DNA of 64,000 nucleotides from Streptomyces nojiriensis (GTDB lineage: Bacteria > Actinomycetota > Actinomycetes > Streptomycetales > Streptomycetaceae): positions 2,542,001 to 2,606,000 of the forward strand of contig NZ_CP071139.1 in the NCBI RefSeq assembly GCF_017639205.1. The letters run 5' to 3'. Position 1 is the first letter of the stretch. Every line of letters starts with the position of its first letter. The notes beneath the pieces are model-generated. The model was not told where the DNA came from. It made no database searches and worked only from the letters and a program-made list of their open reading frames with translations. Both the position numbers and the translations under genes were made by a program. Below, in pieces: positions 40,586 through 50,909 of this stretch.

Positions 40586-41730
40586 CGGGCGAGCACCTCC
40601 CTGGCCAGCTGGCGATAGGCGGCGGCGCCGACGGAGTTGGACGCGTACGTCGTGATCGGCTCACCGGCGACCGTGGTCTCCGGGAAGCGCACCGTGCGGC
40701 CGATGACCGTGTGGTAGACGTGGTCGTCGAAGGCTTCGACGACGCGCGCCAGCACCTCGCGGCTGTGCACCGTACGGGAGTCGTACATCGTGGCGAGGAT
40801 GCCGTCGAGCTCCAGCTCGGGGTTGAGCCGCTCCTGCACCTTCTCGATGGTCTCGGTCAGCAGCGCCACGCCGCGCAGCGCGAAGAACTCGCACTCCAGC
40901 GGGACGATGACCTTGTGAGCCGCCGTCAGGGCGTTCACGGTCAGCAGACCGAGCGAGGGCTGACAGTCGATCACGATGTAGTCGTAGTCGGCCATCAGGG
41001 GCTTCAGGGCCCGCTGCAGGGTGGACTCGCGCGCGACCTCGCTGACCAGCTGCACCTCGGCAGCGGACAGGTCGATGTTGCTCGGCAGCAGGTCCATGTT
41101 GGGGACCGCCGTCTTGAGCAGCACCTCGTCGGCCGACATGCCCCGCTCCATGAGCAGGTTGTAGACCGTCAGGTCGAGTTCCATCGGGTTCACGCCGAGA
41201 CCCACGGACAGCGCGCCCTGCGGGTCGAAGTCGACGAGCAGCACGCGGCGCCCGTACTCGGCGAGCGCGGCACCCAGGTTGATGGTCGACGTGGTCTTGC
41301 CCACGCCGCCCTTCTGGTTGCACATCGCGATGATCTTCGCTGGACCGTGGTCGGTCAGCGGACCCGGGATCGGGAAGTACGGGAGCGGGCGTCCGGTCGG
41401 GCCGATCCGCTCACGGCGCTGACGGGCAGCGTCGGGGGCGAGGGTGGCCGCGTACTCGGGGTCCGGTTCGTACTCCGCGTCGGGGTCGTAGAAGTGCCCC
41501 TCGGGCACATTGTCGTAGTCGGCGAAACCCACGGGCTTTTCGCCGCTCAGGTCGCCGGCCCTGGAGTTCACGTCTAGGCCGTCCATGCTCTTTTGGGGCG
41601 TCGTCATGTGCTGGTGGTTTGCGAAGGTGCGTACTGCGACGGAGCCGACAGCTTCGAGCCCGGTAGGGCCCTGGCCCCGCTCAGGCATCCCTGCTCGACC
41701 ACCCCCAGGAGCAAATGTCGACTCATTCAC
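40570..41730 (-). CDS. ParA-family chromosome partitioning ATPase (second, scpAB-linked type)
   Basis: A 386-residue Walker-type ATPase. The deviant Walker A is C-N-Q-K-G-G-V-G-K-T-T, followed by A' (L-V-D-F-D-P-Q-G-A-L) and Walker B (Y-I-V-I-D-C-Q-P-S-L-G-L-L). The first 115 residues are an acidic, Pro/Tyr-rich extension. The GTG start lies 11 nt after GAGGAGGT. This is not the parAB of the origin region: there is no ParB gene and no GTTTCACGTGAAAC parS in the window. It sits in the conserved actinobacterial order ald-parA-RHH-scpA-scpB and probably helps chromosome organisation with ScpAB (inference). Confidence 0.9.
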   Translation of the reverse strand: MNESTFAPGGGRAGMPERGQGPTGLEAVGSVAVRTFANHQHMTTPQKSMDGLDVNSRAGDLSGEKPVGFADYDNVPEGHFYDPDAEYEPDPEYAATLAPDAARQRRERIGPTGRPLPYFPIPGPLTDHGPAKIIAMCNQKGGVGKTTSTINLGAALAEYGRRVLLVDFDPQGALSVGLGVNPMELDLTVYNLLMERGMSADEVLLKTAVPNMDLLPSNIDLSAAEVQLVSEVARESTLQRALKPLMADYDYIVIDCQPSLGLLTVNALTAAHKVIVPLECEFFALRGVALLTETIEKVQERLNPELELDGILATMYDSRTVHSREVLARVVEAFDDHVYHTVIGRTVRFPETTVAGEPITTYASNSVGAAAYRQLAREVLARCHAE

Positions 41731-42056
41731 AAGTCGTCTTACCTCCTCGGACGTGACCAGGACACTTATCGATAGGTCAGCGTGGCACCATGCCGACGGT
41801 TGGCGACTCTATGGCGTGTCACCGCCCAGCGGCAACACAATCCACCGGACCCGGCACGATGTGTCGGCAACCGAACACCACTCTGTCAAGGGCGCACGAG
41901 CTGTCGCTGCGAAGTTTCGCGGGTGTGCGAAAGGGTTAAAGGGTTACGTTCGAGGCGAGTTGAGCGGGGTCCCGGGACGCCCCGCAAACACGTCCGGCCG
42001 GACCTTGCGGGCAAGGTCCGGCCGGATACGTGAGATTGACGTCAGTCGTTGACGTG
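41731..42056 (-). other. parA upstream region
   Basis: 326 bases between parA (5' end) and ald (3' end). The half near parA holds a TATCGATA palindrome around 41767 and lower-GC sequence, consistent with the parA promoter, but no confident hexamer pair. The half near ald holds the ald terminator at 41993-42026. No gene was seen. Confidence 0.4.
41993..42026 (-). terminator. ald terminator, 16-bp perfect stem
   Basis: TCCGGCCGGACCTTGC (41993-42008) pairs perfectly with 42011-42026. It lies 31 nt beyond the ald stop. The tiny loop means the inner pair will open, leaving a stem of about 15 bp. Confidence 0.85.
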
Positions 42057-43172
<1,116 letters not shown>

Positions 43173-43324
43173 CGTCGATCACGGTCCTTGGCTCAGGGGA
43201 TATTACGGGGCACTTCCATACATACCCGCCCACAAGAACGCGCAACGGGATGCACCACGGGAAGCCGCGGTGAACCCAGTCTAATGAAGGATGAGTCGCT
43301 GTCTAGCCTTGCAAACCAATAATC

Positions 43325-45313
43325 TCAGTCGGAAGCACTACGGATTTCGCAGGCTGCGGGGTCATCTCCCAGCAATCTGTCGGCTGCGGAGCGGTGCAGC
43401 CTGGCAGCTGCGGGATCCCCCAGTCTGTCCAGCGTGTCGGCCAACCGGACCTGCAGTGCGGCCTGAAGTCGCTGGTCACCCGCCCGGCGCGCCAGCTCCA
43501 CCGCTTCGCGGCAGGTGTGCAGCGATTCCTCGGGCCGGCCGGCGTACTCCTGGACCCGCGCCATCTCGCTCAACGCCTTTGCCTGACCGGGGACATCGGC
43601 CAGCTTCCGGTAGCCCGCGGCGGCCGCCCGCCAGCTGCGCAGCGCGTCCCCGTACCGCCCCGCGTAGGTGTGGACGTTCCCGAGCCGTCCGTACAGCCGG
43701 GCCTCGTCCGCGCGCTCGCCCCGCGCGAGGGCCTGGGAGAGCGCCCGGCCGAACCAGTCGGAGGCCCGGTGCCAGTCCGCCAGCTCCTGGTAGGCGCCTC
43801 CTACGGATTCCATCGCGCGGCCCGTCGCGTACGGGTCGCTGGCCGCCCGTCCGGCGTCCAGCGCGGCCCGGTAGCGCTCCAGGGCCTCCTGGGTCCGGCC
43901 GGTCGAGGCGTCCAGGTCGGCCAGGTTCAGCAGCGCCGCGGCCTGCTCCCGGTGCAGGCCGCGGCGCTCGGCCACGTCCAGGACCAGGCGGTGCAGCCCG
44001 TACAGCTCGGGGGCGGCCCCGGCCGTGCCCCGGTGGTCCGCCAGCGCCCGTACGAGGGCCGCGACCAGCCGGCGGGCCAGGGTGTCCAGCTCCCCGTCGG
44101 CCACGGCCAGGGAGGCGGCCGCGGTGAGCGCGGGCAGCCGGGTGTCCAGCCAGGTGGCGGCGGCCCGCCGGTCGGGGAACCGCAGGGCGCGCGGGAGACC
44201 GTCCAGCAGTTCGCGCAGGCCGTCGTCCACGGCGGCGTCCACCCCGGGCTCCTCGGCCTCGGCCATGGCCCGGCAGGAGTGCAGCAGCCGTACGGTGCGC
44301 TCCAGCATCCTGGCCCGGGCGAGCTGGACCTCGGCGGGGCGCTCCTTGGCCTCCAGGAGGGCCTGGAGCAGCGGCGCGAGGCAGCCGGGCAGCAGGAAGA
44401 GGCCGTCGCGGGAGGACCGGATCAGGCCCAGCCCGGCGAAGTCGTCCAGGGTCGACTGGGCGGCCGCCACGGAGCAGCCGGCCAGGGCGGAGGCGGTGTG
44501 CGAGTCGACGATGCCCGCCGGGGCGAGCGGCAGCAGCCGCAGGGTCCGCTGGGCGGGCTGCGGCAGGGACTCGTAGACCAGCCGGAAGCCGCGGGCGAGC
44601 GGGCCGCCGGTGGTGGCGGGCATGTCGTGGAGCTGCTTGGCCACGTCGGCGACGGCGGCCTTGGGGTGGGCGGCGAGCCACCCGCCGACGAGGACGAGGG
44701 CGGCGGGCTGGCCCCCGCACTCCTCGGCGAGGGCCTCGGCGGCCCGGGGGTCGGCGGTGACCCGGGTGTCGCCGATGCGCTGGGCGAGCAGTTCCACGGC
44801 GGAGGGGGTGTCGAGTCCGCCGAGGGTGCAGGGCCGGACGTCGGGGATCCCGGTGAGCGGCCCCTCGGCGGTGACCACGACGAGGCACTCGGGAGTGTCG
44901 GGGAGCAGCGCGTCCACCTGCTGCGGATCGGCGGCGTCGTCGACGAGGATGATCACCCGGCGGCCTTCGAGGGCGGTGCGCAGGGCGGAGCTCAGCTCGT
45001 CCTCACCGGCCCCGGGCGGGGTGGGCCGCCCCAGTCCCTCCAGCAGGCTCCGCACGGCCCGCTCGGTGGCCGCGGTCTCGCCGCCGGGGGCGGTGAGCCG
45101 GGTGCGGAGCACTCCGTCGGGGTACTCCTCGGCGACCTCCTGCACGAAGGCTTCGGCGAGGGCCGTGCGCCCGGAGCCCGGCCGCCCGGCGACGAGCAGC
45201 ACCCGGGCCCGGGGCGCCTTGGCCTTGCGGCCGGAGAGGGTGTCGAGCCCGGTCCGCGCGATGTCCTCGCGCAGCTCCTTGAGCTCACGCCGCCGCCCGA
45301 CGAAATCCGCCAC
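43325..45313 (-). CDS. AAA/NB-ARC-type ATPase with TPR repeats
   Basis: A 662-residue STAND-like protein. It starts F-V-G-R-R-R-E-L-K-E-L, the usual opening of regulatory AAA/NB-ARC ATPases. The P-loop reads G-R-P-G-S-G-R-T (residues 43-50) with Arg49 in place of the catalytic Lys. Walker B is V-I-I-L-V-D-D-A-A-D, and a G-G-Q-P-A-A-L-V-L-V-G-G motif (GxP-like) and a winged-helix-like segment follow. From about residue 430 there are TPRs (A-L-E-R-Y-R-A-A-L-D-A-G-R, then W-F-G-R-A-L-S-Q-A and Y-A-G-R-P-E-E-S-L). There is no HTH, so it is not a typical SARP/LAL regulator. The role is unknown, possibly scaffolding or sensing. The ATG matches the family start. Confidence 0.75.
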   Translation of the reverse strand: MADFVGRRRELKELREDIARTGLDTLSGRKAKAPRARVLLVAGRPGSGRTALAEAFVQEVAEEYPDGVLRTRLTAPGGETAATERAVRSLLEGLGRPTPPGAGEDELSSALRTALEGRRVIILVDDAADPQQVDALLPDTPECLVVVTAEGPLTGIPDVRPCTLGGLDTPSAVELLAQRIGDTRVTADPRAAEALAEECGGQPAALVLVGGWLAAHPKAAVADVAKQLHDMPATTGGPLARGFRLVYESLPQPAQRTLRLLPLAPAGIVDSHTASALAGCSVAAAQSTLDDFAGLGLIRSSRDGLFLLPGCLAPLLQALLEAKERPAEVQLARARMLERTVRLLHSCRAMAEAEEPGVDAAVDDGLRELLDGLPRALRFPDRRAAATWLDTRLPALTAAASLAVADGELDTLARRLVAALVRALADHRGTAGAAPELYGLHRLVLDVAERRGLHREQAAALLNLADLDASTGRTQEALERYRAALDAGRAASDPYATGRAMESVGGAYQELADWHRASDWFGRALSQALARGERADEARLYGRLGNVHTYAGRYGDALRSWRAAAAGYRKLADVPGQAKALSEMARVQEYAGRPEESLHTCREAVELARRAGDQRLQAALQVRLADTLDRLGDPAAARLHRSAADRLLGDDPAACEIRSASD

Positions 45314-45490
45314 GGATCCGCTCCTCTCCCTGCCACCGGATTGCGAGCGTAGTTCACGCAGAGCGACGACCCGGGTGGAGCGTGGCGGACAAATCCCCCG
45401 ATCGGATCAGCAGATGGACCTATTTTTCACGCGCCGCTCGCGCGGCGCGCACGGCCGGGACCCCCCGGCCCCGGCCGAGGCGCCTTCTAG

Positions 45491-45651
45491 GCCGTCTCTT
45501 TCGGATCTTGTCGGCCGAGCCCGCGGCGTCCGGTGCCGTGCCTGGCAAGGCGGAGGAGCGCACCGTGTACTGGACGTACTCGGGTGCCCCGACAACGCGG
45601 CCAGGTGCGGTGCCGGGCGTCGCGGGCCCGGCAAGATCCGAAAGAGCCGGC
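45491..45651 (+). mobile_element. MITE-like element, copy 2
   Basis: 161 bases with terminal repeats GCCGTCTCTTTCGGATCTTG and its complement (one mismatch, GAGCCGGC instead of GAGACGGC). CTAG flanks both sides (45487-45490 and 45652-45655). The right CTAG holds the TAG stop of the NUDIX gene read on the minus strand. The interior is nearly identical to copy 3 and is the inverse of copy 1. Confidence 0.82.
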
Positions 45652-46293
45652 CTAGGCCTCGTAGGGGCGGGCCGGCCAGGGGGCGAGGGCCGGGCGCAGG
45701 GCCCCGATCCCGCCCTCGGAGGCCAGGGCCGCGGCGAGGGCCAGCACCCCGGTCACCAGCCCCGGGTTGTGCAGTTCGCCCGCCAGGACCCCGCCGACCA
45801 GGTCCGCGAGCGGGACCCGGGCGATCTCCATGTCGGCCTCCTCCTCGGAGACCTCGTACCGCTCCCCCTCGGCCTCCGCCAGGTCCCGCGCGAGGAAGAT
45901 CCGGACGGCCTCGTCGGATCCGCCGGGCGAGGTGAAGAAGTCGGCCAGCACCCGCCACTCGCCCGCCTTGGTGTGCGCCTCCTCGTACAGCTCCCGCTGG
46001 GCCGCGTGCAGCGGGTTCTCGCCGGGTACGTCGAGCAGCCCGGCCGGGAGCTCCCACAGCCGGTGCCGCACCGGGTGGCGGAACTGCCGCAGGACCAGCA
46101 CCCGCTGCTCCTCGTCGAGGGCGAGGACGCACACCGAGCCCGGGTGCACCTGGTAGTCGCGGCGCACCACCGAGCTGTCGGGCATTCGGACCTGGTCCGA
46201 GCGGACGGCCGTCTTGGCGCCCTCGAACGGGGTCCGTGAGGCGACGACCTCCCACGACTCCGGTGTGTCCACGATGTCGTTGCCCATGGCCAT
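45652..46293 (-). CDS. NUDIX hydrolase, ADP-ribose pyrophosphatase type
   Basis: 213 residues. It hydrolyses ADP-ribose to AMP and ribose 5-phosphate, or a related sugar nucleotide. The NUDIX box is E-L-P-A-G-L-L-D through R-E-L-Y-E-E-A; the final Gly of the consensus is replaced by His (E-E-A-H-T), which occurs in some ADPRases. Pro and Gly upstream (R-H-P-V-R-H-R-L-W-E-L-P-A-G) and the R-Q-F-R-H segment fit the NudF branch. The ATG at 46293 follows GGGAAGG by 8 nt. The gene follows pyrG after a terminator, an order common in Streptomyces. Its TAG stop is the insertion point of MITE copy 2. Confidence 0.88.
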   Translation of the reverse strand: MAMGNDIVDTPESWEVVASRTPFEGAKTAVRSDQVRMPDSSVVRRDYQVHPGSVCVLALDEEQRVLVLRQFRHPVRHRLWELPAGLLDVPGENPLHAAQRELYEEAHTKAGEWRVLADFFTSPGGSDEAVRIFLARDLAEAEGERYEVSEEEADMEIARVPLADLVGGVLAGELHNPGLVTGVLALAAALASEGGIGALRPALAPWPARPYEA

Positions 46294-46319
46294 GGCCGAT
46301 ACCTTCCCCGAGAACGCGA

Positions 46320-46348
46320 CAGCCGGGGCACGATCCGTGCCCCGGCTG
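46320..46348 (-). terminator. pyrG terminator
   Basis: CAGCCGGGGCACG (46320-46332) pairs perfectly with CGTGCCCCGGCTG (46336-46348) over an ATC loop, 22 nt past the pyrG stop and just before the NUDIX gene. Confidence 0.85.
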
Positions 46349-46370
46349 CCTACGTTATGCGGTCAGGCTC

Positions 46371-48023
<1,653 letters not shown>

Positions 48024-48493
48024 CGCCAAGAGGGGGCTCCCGTGGTCGCGAGGTGAGGTGCGTCCGGCGCCGGCCACCGTCGATCCGGAAGGGTCTCAGG
48101 GGGCGCCGAAGCTGCGGTTTCGGGGCTCCTGATTCGCACAGGCAGACCACCGGTCCACGGGGTACCAGCCTATCAGCGCCCGGAGCGGTCCGCCTCCGGG
48201 CACGCGGCGCACGCGCCGGGCACGGGGGTGCCCGAGTGCGCCGGGGCGGTATCGCCACTGCTCACCCGTTTGGCCCAACCGCATTCTCCACAGGCTCACG
48301 GAGATCACTAGGGTGCCGTCATATCCTGCTCGGATATTGCACACATCACCGCCGGGCAGTCCGTCAGACGGCCTAACCGAGCCGATATACGGAATCATGG
48401 GCTCACGCGGAGATCCCTGCACACAGGAGACCGCGCAACCGCGCAATGCAAGCGCCCTTCGGGGCGGACGTGGCCGTTCGACTGGAGATGCAC
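48024..48493. other. divergent region between pyrG and the GH15 gene
   Basis: 470 bases. The stretch 48290-48400 is AT-rich for this genome and contains TATCCT (48321) and GGATAT motifs, a plausible promoter area for the GH15 gene. No gene was identified. The GH15 frame is open from 48446, so part of this could be coding if an upstream start is used. Confidence 0.4.
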
Positions 48494-50299
48494 GTGTCCG
48501 GGCGCATCGAGGATTACGCACTCATCGGGGACATGCAGACCGCAGCACTGGTCTGCCGGGACGGGGCGGTGGACTGGCTGTGCCTGCCACGCTTCGACTC
48601 GCATGCCGTGTTCGCGAGCATTCTCGGCACCGAGGATCACGGGTTCTGGCGGATCGGCCCGTCGTTCCCGGCGGGCACCGAGGCCCCGCGTGCGACCCGC
48701 CGCCGCTACCGCGGTGACTCGCTGGTCCTGGAGTCGGAGTGGGACACCCCGCGCGGCAGGGTCCGCGTGATCGACTTCATGCCGCCCCGAGAGGATCACG
48801 CGCCCCAGCTGATCCGCATCGTGGAGGGCATCAGCGGGCGCGTCCCGATGCGCTCGGCACTGCGGATGCGTTTCAGCTACGGGCGGGTCGTGCCCTGGGT
48901 GCACCGCGTCGACGGGCGCACCGTGGCCGTGGCCGGCCCCGACTCCGTCTGGCTGGACGCCGACGCGCAGACCTACGGCAAGGACCTGACGACGTACTCC
49001 GACTTCACCGTCGGCCCCGGCGACCGGAAAGCCTTCAGCATCAGCTGGCAGGCCTCGCACCGCGACGCGCCCGAGACCCCGGACGCCGAGGCGGCCCTGG
49101 AGTCGACCACCGACTTCTGGCGCGAGTGGGTCGACCAGTGCACCTACCACGGGCCCTACCGGGAGGCCGTGATCCGCTCGCTGATCACCCTCAAGGCCCT
49201 CACGTACGGCCCCACGGGCGGGATCGTCGCCGCGCCCACCACCTCCCTCCCCGAGGAGATCGGCGGGGTCCGCAACTGGGACTACCGCTACACCTGGCTG
49301 CGGGACGCGGCGATCACCCTCTCCTCGCTGCTGCGCACCGGATACCGCGAAGAAGCCCGCGCCTGGCGCGAGTGGCTGCTGCGCGCGGTCGCCGGCGACC
49401 CGGAGAACCTGCAGATCATGTACGGGATCGCGGGCGAACGGGAGCTCGGCGAGACCGAACTGGACTGGCTGCCCGGATACGAGAACTCCCGTCCGGTCCG
49501 CGTCGGCAACGGCGCCGCGGGCCAGCTCCAGCTCGACGTGTACGGCGAGGTCACCGAGGCCCTGCACCTGGGCCACATGACCGGGCTCGCCCGCAGCGAC
49601 TACGCCTCGCTGCTCCAGCTCAAACTGATCCGCTACCTGGAGACCCACTGGGACCAGCCGGACGAGGGCATCTGGGAGGTGCGCGGCCCGCGCCGCCACT
49701 TCGTGCACTCGAAGGTGATGGCCTGGGTGGCCGTCGACCGCACGATCAAGCTGATCGAGAGCGGGGACGCGGACGGCCCGCTGGAGCGGTGGCGCGAGCT
49801 GCGCGACGAGATCCACCAGGACGTGTGCGAGAAGGGCTACGACAAGGAGCGCAACACCTTCACCCAGTCGTACGGGTCGAAGGAGCTGGACGCCTCCCTG
49901 CTGCTGATCCCGCAGATGGGCTTCCTGCCGCCGGACGACAAGCGGGTCATCGGCACCATCGAGGCGATCCAGCGCGAGCTGTCGACGCCCGACGGTTTCA
50001 TCCTGCGCTACCCGACGGCGGGCGAGGAGGCCGGCGTGGACGGCCTGGAGGGCGACGAGGGAGCCTTCCTGGCCTGCTCGTTCTGGATGGCCGACGACCT
50101 GGCGATGATCGGCCGGGTGGACGAGGCTCGGCGGCTGTTCGAGCGGCTGCTGTCGCTCCGCAACGACCTGGGGCTGCTCGCGGAGGAGTGGGACCCCCGG
50201 CTGCAGCGGCAGGTCGGGAACTTCCCGCAGGCCTTCAGCCACGTTCCGCTGATCGACACGGCCCTGCGGCTGACGGCCAGCGGGGCGTACGGGGGCTAG
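48494..50299 (+). CDS. GH15 glycoside hydrolase (glucoamylase/trehalase-like)
   Basis: 601 residues from the GTG at 48494, chosen because TGGAG lies 6 nt upstream and the family starts S-G-R-I-E-D-Y-A-L-I-G-D. An N-terminal trehalase-like beta-sandwich domain (D-W-L-C-L-P-R-F-D-S) is followed by the (alpha/alpha)6 GH15 barrel with G-V-R-N-W-D-Y-R-Y-T-W-L-R-D-A. Acidic catalytic candidates occur in D-E-G-I-W-E-V-R-G and in A-E-E-W-D-P. Related actinobacterial enzymes hydrolyse trehalose or alpha-glucans, and the cytosolic trehalase of mycobacteria belongs here. There is no signal peptide, so it is intracellular. Its TAG stop overlaps the CTAG target of MITE copy 3. Confidence 0.88.
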   Translation: MSGRIEDYALIGDMQTAALVCRDGAVDWLCLPRFDSHAVFASILGTEDHGFWRIGPSFPAGTEAPRATRRRYRGDSLVLESEWDTPRGRVRVIDFMPPREDHAPQLIRIVEGISGRVPMRSALRMRFSYGRVVPWVHRVDGRTVAVAGPDSVWLDADAQTYGKDLTTYSDFTVGPGDRKAFSISWQASHRDAPETPDAEAALESTTDFWREWVDQCTYHGPYREAVIRSLITLKALTYGPTGGIVAAPTTSLPEEIGGVRNWDYRYTWLRDAAITLSSLLRTGYREEARAWREWLLRAVAGDPENLQIMYGIAGERELGETELDWLPGYENSRPVRVGNGAAGQLQLDVYGEVTEALHLGHMTGLARSDYASLLQLKLIRYLETHWDQPDEGIWEVRGPRRHFVHSKVMAWVAVDRTIKLIESGDADGPLERWRELRDEIHQDVCEKGYDKERNTFTQSYGSKELDASLLLIPQMGFLPPDDKRVIGTIEAIQRELSTPDGFILRYPTAGEEAGVDGLEGDEGAFLACSFWMADDLAMIGRVDEARRLFERLLSLRNDLGLLAEEWDPRLQRQVGNFPQAFSHVPLIDTALRLTASGAYGG

Positions 50300-50460
50300 G
50301 TCGTCTCTTTCGGATCTTGTCGGCCGAGCTCGCGGCGTCCGGTGCCGTGCAGGGCAAGGCGGAGGAGCGCACCGTGTACTGGACGTACTCGGGCGCCCCG
50401 ACAACGCGGCCAGGTGCGGTGCCGGGCGTCGCGGGCCCTGCAAGATCCGAAAGAGACGGC
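50300..50460 (+). mobile_element. MITE-like element, copy 3
   Basis: 161 bases in the same orientation as copy 2. The left end GTCGTCTCTTTCGGATCTTG differs by one base from the other copies; the right end is perfect. Flanks are CTAG (50296-50299, containing the GH15 TAG stop) and CCAG (50461-50464), so one target base has since mutated. Confidence 0.8.
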
Positions 50461-50599
50461 CCAGGTCGGTGTAGGTTCCCCGAACGCGTGGCCAATAGGA
50501 CACGGACCCCGGTCGTCGTTTCCGCTGCCGGCCGGGGCAGGAACCCCAGCGTTCGGCGGCCAGTGGGGCCGCCTCGGAAATCGCGGGGTTGGTGGTCCG

Positions 50600-50820
50600 A
50601 TGGGTACGGCGGTGGCCACGCCGGTACGGCTGAGTGTCCGGCGTGGTGACGAGGCCGTGGTGGAGGACCTGGAGTGGCCGTCTGTGCCGCTTGAGCTGCT
50701 GGGAGAGACCCGGCCGTCGCGGCTGGAGCTGGGGCGGCTGCTGTTCGCCGATTTCGCCGCGGGTGTGCGGCACATCGTCGCCCTGGTGGTCATTGGCTCA
50801 TTCGGCAGTGCTGCGTGCCA
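50600..50820 (+). pseudogene. truncated resident gene of unknown function
   Basis: An ATG at 50600 opens a high-GC frame (M-G-T-A-V-A-T-P-V-R-L-S-V-R, then P-S-R-L-E-L-G-R-L-L-F-A-D-F, then V-R-H-I-V-A-L-V-V) with normal Streptomyces codon use. Around 50785-50820 codon use changes abruptly as the lower-GC patatin island begins, and the frame runs to a meaningless stop at 50935. It looks like the first 65-70 codons of a gene cut by the insertion. The family was not recognised. Confidence 0.45.
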
Positions 50821-50909
50821 AAGGGGGGCATTGAACCTGCGCCAAGAACCGACCCAGGCCACCCCATTTGGCTTCGGGCAGAGAGCGCAAACGGCTTCAG
50901 CGCGTCACC

